Assembly (NCBI GenBank): GCA_023439425.1
Contig: JAEXNZ010000521.1
Coordinates: 1-5,548 of the forward strand
Direction: 5' to 3'
DNA: 5,548 bases
Origin: Pseudomonadota bacterium
Lineage (GTDB): Bacteria; Pseudomonadota; Gammaproteobacteria; Xanthomonadales; Xanthomonadaceae
Below are positions 1-5,508 of this stretch, piece by piece. The translations under genes were made by a program, and so were the position numbers. Numbering within the stretch: position 1 is the stretch's first letter; each line of letters starts with the position of its first letter. Below the pieces are notes generated by a model, which ran no database searches, was not told the origin of the DNA, and was given only the letters and a program-made list of their open reading frames with translations.

Positions 1-1
1 G

Positions 2-1288
2 CGCTACACCGACCGCTCCAAGGAGCGTCAGTATGGCGACGCCAAGATCACCGGGCCGACCGCCGGCAGTGCCGCCTGGGTGAACACCCGCACCCTGGCC
101 GACAGCCCGCTGCAGTCGATCAGCGACATCGTTCCGGGCGGCAGCTATTCGCACAAGGGCCTGGACTGGGAGCAGGTCTCCAATGAGTACGCACGCGGTG
201 CGTTCCGCTACGACGGCTTCTACACCCCGTTCGACCCCGGCCAGTTCTACCAGGTCGATGAAAAGGTGATGAGCTTCTACGCCATGACCGACTTCGCCTT
301 CGACATCGGCAACGTGCCGTTCACCGTCAATGCCGGTGCCCGCTACGTGGACACCAAGGTCGACTCGTTCGGCTTTCACCCGATCCAGCGTCCGGACGGC
401 AGCACCGGCTACACCGATACCCCGGTGTCCAAGGATGGCAGCTATGACGACCTGCTGCCCAGCTTCAACATGACCGCCGAACTGTCGCCGGGCCTGTTGC
501 TGCGTGCGGCGGCCTCCAAGGTGATGATGCGCCCGGCACTGACCGACGTGGCCTACAAGCGCACCGCCAGCTGGAGTTCGTACCGCTTCACCGACGGCAA
601 CCCGGCGCTGAAGCCGACCTACGCCAAGCAGTGGGAAGTGGGCGTGGAAAAGTACCTGGACAACGGCGCGCTGTTTGCCGCCAGCTACTTCCGCAAGAAC
701 ATCGACGGCGTGGTGATCAACTCGCTGACCGGCATGGTCGAGGACGTGGCCGTGTACAACGCCAACGGCAGCCTCAACGGCATCTACGACTTCGACGTGT
801 ACCAGCCGGTCAATGCCAAGGGATCCTATGAGGTCGATGGCATCGAGCTGGTCGCGCAGATGCCGCTGGGCATGTTCACGCCCTGGCTGGAAGGTTTCGG
901 CATCAATGCCAACTACACCATGCTCGACAGCTCGCTGGCCGGCGAGTCCGACCTCGGCATCAAAACCCCGATGCCGGGTCTGTCGGAGAAGACCTGGAAC
1001 TTCACCGCGTACTACGAGAACGAGCGCTTCGACGCCCGCGTTTCGTACAACCACAAGGACGAGTACGTCGAGTCGATCGGCTACAACCTGTACCCGATCT
1101 ACCGCGATGCCTACGGCCAGATGGACGTCTCCATCGGCTACCGCATCACCGACAACATCAAGATCAGCCTGAAGGGCATCAACCTCACCAACGAGATCAC
1201 CAGCGGCTACACCATGGATCCGTCGTTCCCGACCATGTACGAAGCCTCGGGTCGCCGTATCAGCCTGGGCCTTCGCGCCGACTTCTGA
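2..1288 (+). CDS. TonB-dependent outer-membrane receptor, C-terminal part (5' end outside window)
   Basis: The frame is open from base 2 to the TGA at 1286-1288, giving about 428 residues of the C-terminal beta-barrel. The barrel imports a ligand across the outer membrane using TonB energy. Alternating aromatic strands are visible throughout. Family landmarks of the Xanthomonas/Caulobacter-type receptors are present: a VNAGARYVDT strand (about 326-355), LLPSFNMTAELSPGLLLRAA followed by a MMRP turn (about 451-533), NPALKPTYAKQWEVGVEKYL (about 599-658), and a last strand ending in LGLRADF with the terminal Phe that the Bam machinery recognises. The GTG at 80 is an internal Val codon, not a start, because homologous barrel sequence continues upstream to the window edge. 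The signal peptide, TonB box and plug domain lie outside, so the substrate cannot be inferred. The exported hydrolase gene begins 76 bases downstream in the same orientation. The family call is firm; the ligand is unknown. Confidence 0.95.
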   Translation, partial: RYTDRSKERQYGDAKITGPTAGSAAWVNTRTLADSPLQSISDIVPGGSYSHKGLDWEQVSNEYARGAFRYDGFYTPFDPGQFYQVDEKVMSFYAMTDFAFDIGNVPFTVNAGARYVDTKVDSFGFHPIQRPDGSTGYTDTPVSKDGSYDDLLPSFNMTAELSPGLLLRAAASKVMMRPALTDVAYKRTASWSSYRFTDGNPALKPTYAKQWEVGVEKYLDNGALFAASYFRKNIDGVVINSLTGMVEDVAVYNANGSLNGIYDFDVYQPVNAKGSYEVDGIELVAQMPLGMFTPWLEGFGINANYTMLDSSLAGESDLGIKTPMPGLSEKTWNFTAYYENERFDARVSYNHKDEYVESIGYNLYPIYRDAYGQMDVSIGYRITDNIKISLKGINLTNEITSGYTMDPSFPTMYEASGRRISLGLRADF

Positions 1289-1305
1289 TCCACCGTTCCA
1301 GTGTG

Positions 1306-1341
1306 GGTGGCGCGCGGATCGGAGAGGGTCCGCGCGTCGCC
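1306..1341 (+). terminator. Strong intercistronic hairpin, possible terminator or attenuator
   Basis: Bases 1306-1320 pair with 1327-1341 in a 15-bp stem (three G-U wobbles; uninterrupted GC-rich core CGCGCGGA/TCCGCGCG) closed by a GGAGAG loop. It starts 17 bases after the receptor stop codon and ends 12 bases before the ribosome binding site of the hydrolase gene. There is no proper T-tract after it (only TTT at about 1349-1351), so classic intrinsic termination is uncertain. It could equally be an mRNA-stabilising 3' end for the receptor message or a partial terminator that sets the receptor to hydrolase ratio. The hairpin itself is seen directly; its function is inferred. Confidence 0.5.
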
Positions 1342-1353
1342 TGCACGCTTTAT

Positions 1354-1358
1354 GAGGT
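1354..1358 (+). promoter_or_regulatory. Ribosome binding site deciding the hydrolase start
   Basis: GAGGT at 1354-1358 is a good anti-16S match. It abuts the first possible ATG (1359) with no spacing but lies six bases from the ATG at 1365. This favours 1365 as the start and removes an N-terminal Met-Pro. The Lys after Met then gives a normal signal-peptide n-region. Confidence 0.6.
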
Positions 1359-1364
1359 ATGCCG

Positions 1365-2732
1365 ATGAAAACGCTTCTTGCGATGGCGATGCTGGCCGCG
1401 TGTGCCCCGGCGCTGGCCGCCACTCCCGATTCCGACGCCGGCCGCCAATGGTTGGCTGGCGACCACCACGTTCACAGTGAATGGAGCGTGGAGTGGGATC
1501 GCAGCACCAACCCGCCGACCCCGATCCGCGGCGGCGACTCTTCCTACAGCCGCAGCCGCAATGCGGCCCAGGCCAAAGCGTTTGGCCTGCGCTGGATGAT
1601 CCATACCGATCACGGTGGCCCCGGTCATTCCGTGGTGACCCGCGACCACGCCTATCCGGCCCTGATACAGGCCCGGGTCGATGTGCCCGACGTGATCCAG
1701 TTCAACGGCATGGAATTTGACGTGCCGGCCGGTGAGCATGCCTCGCTGATCATCGCGCCAGGTCCGGATGAGCGTGACCAGCTGGTCACTGCCGAGCGTG
1801 ACTACAGCCGCAGCGAACCGCTGCAGGGCAGTCGCGATACGCAGCAGGAGATGCTGGCGGCACTGGGTTACCTGAGAGGGCTGCAACCGCAGCCGTTGAT
1901 GCTGATCAACCATCCCTCACGTACCGCCACCGGTGTGGGTGCCTGGGGCAAAGTCACTCCGGAAGAGCTGCGCAGCTGGCACGCGGCCGCGCCGCAGGTG
2001 CTGGTCGGCATGGAAGGAGCCCCGGGCCACCAGGGAATTCGCAGCGAGCGAGGGCTGTATCGGAACAAGGCCGCACCGACCTTCGGCGGCTTCGACCAGA
2101 TGACCGCGCAGGTCGGCGGCATCTGGGACCAGATGCTGGCCGACGGTCTGCGCTTCTGGATCACCGCCAGCTCCGACTCGCACGTCAACGTGCGCGACGG
2201 CGGCCGCGACTATGACCCGGGCGAGTACAGCAAGACCTACGCTTGGGCCCGGCCGGAGGCCGATGACATCCTGGACAGCCTGCGCCATGGCCGCACCTTC
2301 GCGGTGACCGGCGATCTGGTCGACAGGGTGGAGCTGTCGGTGGGCGAGGGTATCCGTTCGGCCACGCTCGGCGAGACCCTGCCGGTGTCGGCCGATGGCT
2401 CGCTGCAGGTAAAACTTCGCGTGCGCCAGCCGAACGTCCCAAACGCGAACGGCGACCGACCGGCGCTCAAGCTGATCGAGCTGGTGGTGGGCGGCAAGGA
2501 TGATGACGGCGTGTTGAAGATGCAGTCGCGCCACTTCGCCGCCGCCGACTGGCAGCGTGACGGCGACTGGATCAGCGTCACGTGGGCGGTGCCGGTACCG
2601 GCCAATGGCGGCTTCGTACGCGCCCGGGGTAACAGCACCGGCGAGCGTGTGGCACTGGCCGACGTGCCCGGCGAAGATCCGTGGCAGGACCTGTGGTTCC
2701 ACTCCAATCCGGTATTCATCGAGGTGCGCTGA
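1365..2732 (+). CDS. Exported PHP-domain metallohydrolase, CehA/McbA-like
   Basis: A 455-residue metal-dependent hydrolase of the PHP (polymerase and histidinol phosphatase) superfamily, probably acting in the periplasm. It starts with a signal sequence, MKTLLAMAMLAACAPALA, with a signal peptidase I site at ALA-A; LAAC at residues 10-13 also fits a lipobox. The PHP metal ligands are all visible in order: D33-x-H35-x-H37 (DHHVHS), H80-T-D82-H83 (HTDHG), E117 in GMEFD with H125 in GEH, H183 in NHPSR, and D271-x-H273 in SSDSH. The last roughly 140 residues form a beta-rich tail after the catalytic domain. Known relatives hydrolyse phosphoesters, amides or carbamates (the group includes carbaryl hydrolases), so the chemistry is metallohydrolysis but the substrate is not determined. 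The position directly after a TonB-dependent receptor suggests it processes an imported ligand. An ATG six bases upstream (1359) is a possible alternative start. Confidence 0.88.
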   Translation: MKTLLAMAMLAACAPALAATPDSDAGRQWLAGDHHVHSEWSVEWDRSTNPPTPIRGGDSSYSRSRNAAQAKAFGLRWMIHTDHGGPGHSVVTRDHAYPALIQARVDVPDVIQFNGMEFDVPAGEHASLIIAPGPDERDQLVTAERDYSRSEPLQGSRDTQQEMLAALGYLRGLQPQPLMLINHPSRTATGVGAWGKVTPEELRSWHAAAPQVLVGMEGAPGHQGIRSERGLYRNKAAPTFGGFDQMTAQVGGIWDQMLADGLRFWITASSDSHVNVRDGGRDYDPGEYSKTYAWARPEADDILDSLRHGRTFAVTGDLVDRVELSVGEGIRSATLGETLPVSADGSLQVKLRVRQPNVPNANGDRPALKLIELVVGGKDDDGVLKMQSRHFAAADWQRDGDWISVTWAVPVPANGGFVRARGNSTGERVALADVPGEDPWQDLWFHSNPVFIEVR

Positions 2733-2743
2733 CGCATGTGAAA

Positions 2744-2784
2744 GGCAGCGCGTGAGCTGTGCACGGCACGGTCACGCGTCTGCC
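2744..2784 (+). terminator. Long intercistronic hairpin after hydrolase gene, possible terminator
   Basis: GGCAG at 2744-2748 pairs with CTGCC at 2780-2784, CGCGTGA at 2749-2755 pairs with TCACGCG at 2772-2778 (T2779 bulged), and GTGC at 2759-2762 pairs with GCAC at 2766-2769 around an ACG loop. The structure starts 12 bases after the hydrolase stop codon. No T-run follows, so Rho-independent termination is not assured; an RNA-stability or processing role is also possible. The hairpin is seen directly and the role is inferred. Confidence 0.45.
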
Positions 2785-2815
2785 CCGACCCTGAGCGCGT
2801 TGATCTACCCTTTGC

Positions 2816-2819
2816 GGAG
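2816..2819 (+). promoter_or_regulatory. Ribosome binding site of the PPOX-family gene
   Basis: GGAG at 2816-2819 lies five bases before the ATG at 2825. This supports that start over the longer out-of-frame readings through the gap. Confidence 0.6.
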
Positions 2820-2824
2820 CGCGC

Positions 2825-3265
2825 ATGACCACGCTGACCCTGCCCGAGCTGGCGAAGAAGATGGCCCACATCGACTTCTGCCTGCTGCATACCCACGCTG
2901 ACGACCGCGAGATCGCGGCGCGCCCGATGAGCAACAACGGTGATGTGGAGTACGACGGCGACAGCTGGTTCTTTACGCTGGAGTCGGCAGACATGGTCGG
3001 TGAGATCATGCGCGAGCCGAAGGTGGCGCTGTCGTTTACCGGGAGCAAGTCGCTGATCACGCTCGGCAAGCCACCGCTGTTCGTGTCGGTGCAGGGCCGG
3101 GGCATGGTGATCCGCAGCAAAACGCTGATGGAAGAACATTGGGTGAGCGATCTGAAGCGCTGGTTCGAGCAGGGCGTCGATACGCCGGGGCTGGTGCTGA
3201 TCCGGGTCAGCGCGGTGCGCATCCATTACTGGGACGGTGAAGACGAGGGTGAGATCCTGCGTTGA
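2825..3265 (+). CDS. PPOX-family flavin split-barrel protein, general stress protein 26-like
   Basis: A 146-residue cytoplasmic protein of the pyridoxamine 5'-phosphate oxidase-like split-barrel superfamily, close to the general stress protein 26 group that binds FMN or a related flavin. Visible landmarks are an N-terminal helix and first strand (residues 8-23), RPM at 33-35, WFFT at 48-51 in the strand after the DGD turn, the VALSF strand (67-71), a VSVQGRG strand (87-93), the HWVSDLKRWFEQG helix (105-117), the GLVLIRV strand (122-128) and a terminal YWDG. The length fits the family. It is unlikely to be PdxH itself, which is longer and has conserved substrate-binding residues not seen here. 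Family members act as flavin-linked reductases or stress proteins; the exact reaction here is unknown. Its TGA stop overlaps the TTG start of the transporter by four bases, so the two are probably translated together. Confidence 0.88.
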   Translation: MTTLTLPELAKKMAHIDFCLLHTHADDREIAARPMSNNGDVEYDGDSWFFTLESADMVGEIMREPKVALSFTGSKSLITLGKPPLFVSVQGRGMVIRSKTLMEEHWVSDLKRWFEQGVDTPGLVLIRVSAVRIHYWDGEDEGEILR

Positions 3266-4530
3266 GCGCGCCGCCGCACACTCGCTCGATGGTGATCGCC
3301 GGATTGTCCACGGTGGTCGAGTGGTACGACTTCACGCTGTATCTGTACCTGGCAACCGTCTTGTCGCGGGTCTTCTTCGGCGGTGGTAAGGAAGCGCTGC
3401 TGGTCACCCTGGCCGGGTTTGCGGTGTCCTACCTGATGCGCCCGCTGGGCGCGCTGTGCTTCGGCAGTCTCGGCGACCGCATCGGCCGGCGCTGGATGCT
3501 GCTGGCATCCATGATCCTGATGACGGCGGCCATGCTGGCCACCGCCCTGCTGCCGACGTTTGCCAGCATCGGCGTGAGCGCCGGCGTGCTGTTGCTGCTG
3601 CTGCGCTGTGTGATGGCATTTTCGGTAGGTGGCGAATACACGGGCGTGGTGGCCTACCTGCTGGAAAGTGCGCCGCCGCGTCGATGTGGTCTGGTGACCT
3701 CGCTGGCTTCCGCAGCCAGCGAAATCGGCGCGTTGCTGGCCGTCGGCGTCTCCGCGCTGACCGTGGCATTGCTCAGCGATGCACAGCTGGCGGCATGGGG
3801 CTGGCGCATTCCCTTCTTCGTAGGCGCGGCGTTGGCCGGTGTGATTCTGGTGGCGCGCTCCACCCTGCATGAGTCGCCGGAGTTCATCCGCCAACGGGAG
3901 GTCGGCACCGTGCCGAAGGCACCGATCCGCGATACCTGGCGGCATCATCGCGGTGCGGTGGTGCGCACTTTCGCGGTATCCGCGCTTGGGTCGATTACCT
4001 ATTACGTGGGTATCACCTACGTGCCTGCCTTCCTGGGTTCGATGAGCGAGGTCAGCGAGGCGACCGCCTTATGGCTGTCCACCGTGGCGGCAGTAGCGGT
4101 GATCGTGGTTACGCCGTTGTTCGGAGCCTTGTCAGACCGGGTTGGACGGCGTCCGCTGCTGATCGCGCTGGCCGCTTTGTCAGCATTGCTGCCGCTGGGC
4201 ATGTTCGCGTTGATGGGCGAGGGTGGCGTGGTGCAGATCGCGTTAGGGGCCGTGGTGCTCGCTGCGTTGGCCGGTGGTGTGAGCGCGGTGGCTGCGCCGG
4301 CCACGGCCGAGCAGTTCCCCGGCGAGGGGCGGTTGAGCGGGCTCGCGCTGGGCGTCACCGTGGCTACCGCGTTCTTTGGCGGGGCGACCCCATTGCTGGC
4401 TGAACTGCTGGTTCGACAGACCGGTTGGTCCGCAGCCCCGGGTGCCATGATCGCGCTGGTCGCGGTGCTGGTGCTGCCGGCCCTGTGGACCCTGCGCGAA
4501 ACCCGCCCGGCAATCTCCACCAACCCGTAG
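3262..4530 (+). CDS. MFS transporter, metabolite:H+ symporter type
   Basis: A 422-residue, roughly 12-helix inner-membrane transporter of the major facilitator superfamily. It most resembles the metabolite:H+ symporter group (relatives include ProP, KgtP and ShiA), which take up organic acids, betaines or similar small solutes with protons. Evidence: VVEWYDFTLY at 18-27 in the first helix; motif A GSLGDRIGRR at 68-77 after helix 2; the group-typical GGEYTGVVAYLLESAPPRR (123-141) between helices 4 and 5; and the repeated motif A GALSDRVGRR at 288-297 in the second half. The chosen TTG start overlaps the preceding TGA (TTGA at 3262-3265), which suggests translational coupling. An in-frame ATG at 3289 would remove nine residues and lacks a visible ribosome binding site. 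The TAG stop lies inside a REP palindrome, so the C-terminus may have been reset by that element. The substrate cannot be told from sequence. Confidence 0.92.
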   Translation: MSAPPHTRSMVIAGLSTVVEWYDFTLYLYLATVLSRVFFGGGKEALLVTLAGFAVSYLMRPLGALCFGSLGDRIGRRWMLLASMILMTAAMLATALLPTFASIGVSAGVLLLLLRCVMAFSVGGEYTGVVAYLLESAPPRRCGLVTSLASAASEIGALLAVGVSALTVALLSDAQLAAWGWRIPFFVGAALAGVILVARSTLHESPEFIRQREVGTVPKAPIRDTWRHHRGAVVRTFAVSALGSITYYVGITYVPAFLGSMSEVSEATALWLSTVAAVAVIVVTPLFGALSDRVGRRPLLIALAALSALLPLGMFALMGEGGVVQIALGAVVLAALAGGVSAVAAPATAEQFPGEGRLSGLALGVTVATAFFGGATPLLAELLVRQTGWSAAPGAMIALVAVLVLPALWTLRETRPAISTNP

Positions 4531-4641
4531 AGCCACGCCCTGCGTGGCTTCGCGGTCCTTGATCGTGCGATGGACACGCATGGCGTGTCCATATGGGGTG
4601 TTCCGGGTGGGTCGAAGCCACGCAGGGCGTGGCTCTACGGG
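4524..4641. repeat. Composite GTAG-type REP element, paired inverted palindromes with a central hairpin
   Basis: Two 29-base arms, 4524-4552 and 4613-4641, are perfect reverse complements. Each arm holds its own hairpin: AGCCACGC 4531-4538 with GCGTGGCT 4542-4549, and AGCCACGC 4616-4623 with GCGTGGCT 4627-4634, both with 3-base loops. The outward ends read GTAG (4527-4530) and CTAC (4635-4638), the head tetranucleotide of the REP family described in Stenotrophomonas maltophilia, which RAYT transposase-like proteins are thought to mobilise. Between the arms is a different hairpin, ATGGACACGC 4570-4579 with GCGTGTCCAT 4583-4592 and an ATG loop. The element fills the gap between two convergent genes and includes the transporter stop codon. 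It may act as a bidirectional terminator or protect mRNA 3' ends; that role is inferred. Confidence 0.9.
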
Positions 4642-4651
4642 AGGTGGTTGA

Positions 4652-5371
4652 TCAGCGGCCGCCTTCAGTCGGCAACGGGGCCGGCCCGTTCAACAATCCC
4701 CCCGCCGCCACATACGCCGCCAGCGCCTGCCCCTGGCTCAACAGATGCCGCTCCATGGTCTGCCCGGCTGCCTCTGCATCGCGCTGCCGGAAGCAGTCCA
4801 TCAGCTCCCGATGCTCGGCCAGCGACTGCGCCGTCCGTCCCGGAGCCAGCAGCTGGCGGCCGCGGTGCATCTTCAGAATGCGGTGCAGGTCATGGGTGAT
4901 CCGGATCAGCCATGGGTTGCCCGCATAGTGCTGCACCGTCTCGTGAATCAAGTAGTTGTTGCGGTAGTACTCGGCGATGTTGCCTTCCGCCGCCGCCGCT
5001 TCCATCGCCGCATGCAGCGCTTCCAGCTGCTGCACGCCGGCATCATCGATGTTCTTCACCGCCTCGTGCGCGCAACGGCCTTCCAGCATCGCCATGACCG
5101 GGAACAGCTGGTTCAGGTCTTCCAGCGTCAAACGCGTCACCCTCGCGCCGCGCCCTGCATCAATCTGCACCAAGCCTTCGGCCGCCAGCAGCTTCAGTGC
5201 CTCGCGCAGCGGGGTACGGCTGATCGTCAGTTCCTCGCACAGGGCGGGTTCGTCGATCCATTCGCCCGGGGGCAGGCGGTAGTCGTAGATCCGTTCGCGC
5301 ACATGCTCGGCGACCTCTTCGTAGAGAGGGGCCTTTTTTTTGGGTGAGCGCGGGGCGGGGGCGATGGCCAT
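4652..5371 (-). CDS. GntR-family transcriptional regulator, FCD (FadR-type) subfamily
   Basis: A 239-residue DNA-binding regulator. Residues 16-80 form the GntR winged helix: LYEEVAEHVRERI, the LPPGEWIDEPALCEEL turn, the recognition segment SRTPLREALKLLAAEGLV (51-68), and the GRGARVT wing (73-79). Residues about 83-220 form the all-helical FCD ligand domain, with likely metal ligands N139 and H143 (NYLIH), H187 (EHRELM) and H209 (MERHL); Asn replaces the more usual Asp at the first position. FCD proteins sense small organic acids or sugar acids and usually repress uptake and catabolic genes. The gene is convergent to the transporter, so control of that locus is possible but not shown. The start codon lacks a visible ribosome binding site, and a good -10 box lies just upstream, so the mRNA may be leaderless. 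An A8 run sits early in the coding strand (codons for Pro-Lys-Lys-Lys). Without its N-terminal dozen residues the wHTH domain would still be complete. Confidence 0.92.
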   Translation of the reverse strand: MAIAPAPRSPKKKAPLYEEVAEHVRERIYDYRLPPGEWIDEPALCEELTISRTPLREALKLLAAEGLVQIDAGRGARVTRLTLEDLNQLFPVMAMLEGRCAHEAVKNIDDAGVQQLEALHAAMEAAAAEGNIAEYYRNNYLIHETVQHYAGNPWLIRITHDLHRILKMHRGRQLLAPGRTAQSLAEHRELMDCFRQRDAEAAGQTMERHLLSQGQALAAYVAAGGLLNGPAPLPTEGGR

Positions 5372-5377
5372 GGGGGA

Positions 5378-5383
5378 ATTGTA
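5378..5383 (-). promoter_or_regulatory. Candidate -10 box for the GntR regulator
   Basis: On the minus strand TACAAT (5383 down to 5378) differs from the TATAAT consensus at one base. Six bases separate it from the A of the regulator ATG at 5371, so transcription would start at or next to the start codon. No good -35 exists at 17-18 bases (CTACCG); a perfect TTGACA occurs at 5415-5410, but 26 bases away, which is too far for a standard sigma-70 promoter. Confidence 0.4.
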
Positions 5384-5470
5384 GTGGGTTGGCGGGAGGT
5401 CGGTAGGAGTGTCAAAGCCGCCGTTGTTTTTGCGTCATGCGTTACCGGACGTGGGTGGTTTCAGGGCCGT

Positions 5471-5508
5471 CGTCTGTCGACCGACGCTACCGGTCCGGAT
5501 CGGTAGCC
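5471..5508. repeat. Probable REP-like palindromic pair with GTAG ends
   Basis: On the minus strand GTAG at 5490-5487 is followed by an imperfect hairpin (CGTC 5471-5474 with GACG 5483-5486, one mismatch, small loop around the GTCGAC core). Overlapping it, GCTACCG at 5486-5492 is a perfect inverted match to CGGTAGC at 5501-5507 around a TCCGGA palindrome, so two GTAG tetranucleotides face away from each other. This fits a degenerate GTAG-type REP pair but the sequence differs from the clear element at 4524-4641. Confidence 0.4.

Noticed and set aside
80..1288. GTG at 80 as the start of the receptor gene
   Set aside because: The same frame is open upstream to base 2 with receptor-like sequence, and a barrel cannot begin here without signal peptide and plug; it is an internal Val codon.
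1917..2702. Minus-strand open frame of 261 codons
   Set aside because: It is fully antisense to the hydrolase gene, whose metal motifs prove the plus frame; no recognisable motif and no ribosome binding site.
2237..3226. Minus-strand open frame of 329 codons
   Set aside because: It lies antisense across the hydrolase and PPOX genes, is rich in His/Arg/Pro typical of GC-rich shadow frames, and shows no domain signature.
3226..3948. Minus-strand open frame of 240 codons inside the transporter
   Set aside because: Gln/His/Arg-rich low-complexity translation is the expected antisense of a membrane protein gene; no family features.
4570..4928. Plus-strand open frames starting in the REP element
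   Set aside because: They begin in palindromic repeat DNA and continue antisense to the regulator gene; no coding character.
5384..5415. TTGACA at 5415-5410 as the -35 of the TACAAT promoter
   Set aside because: The spacing is 26 bases, far from the 16-18 needed for a standard sigma-70 promoter; only the -10 box is kept as a candidate.
5391..5431. Possible terminator: GGCGG/CCGCC pairing followed by GTTGTTTTT
   Set aside because: The stem is only five pairs with a 22-base loop, too weak for an intrinsic terminator.
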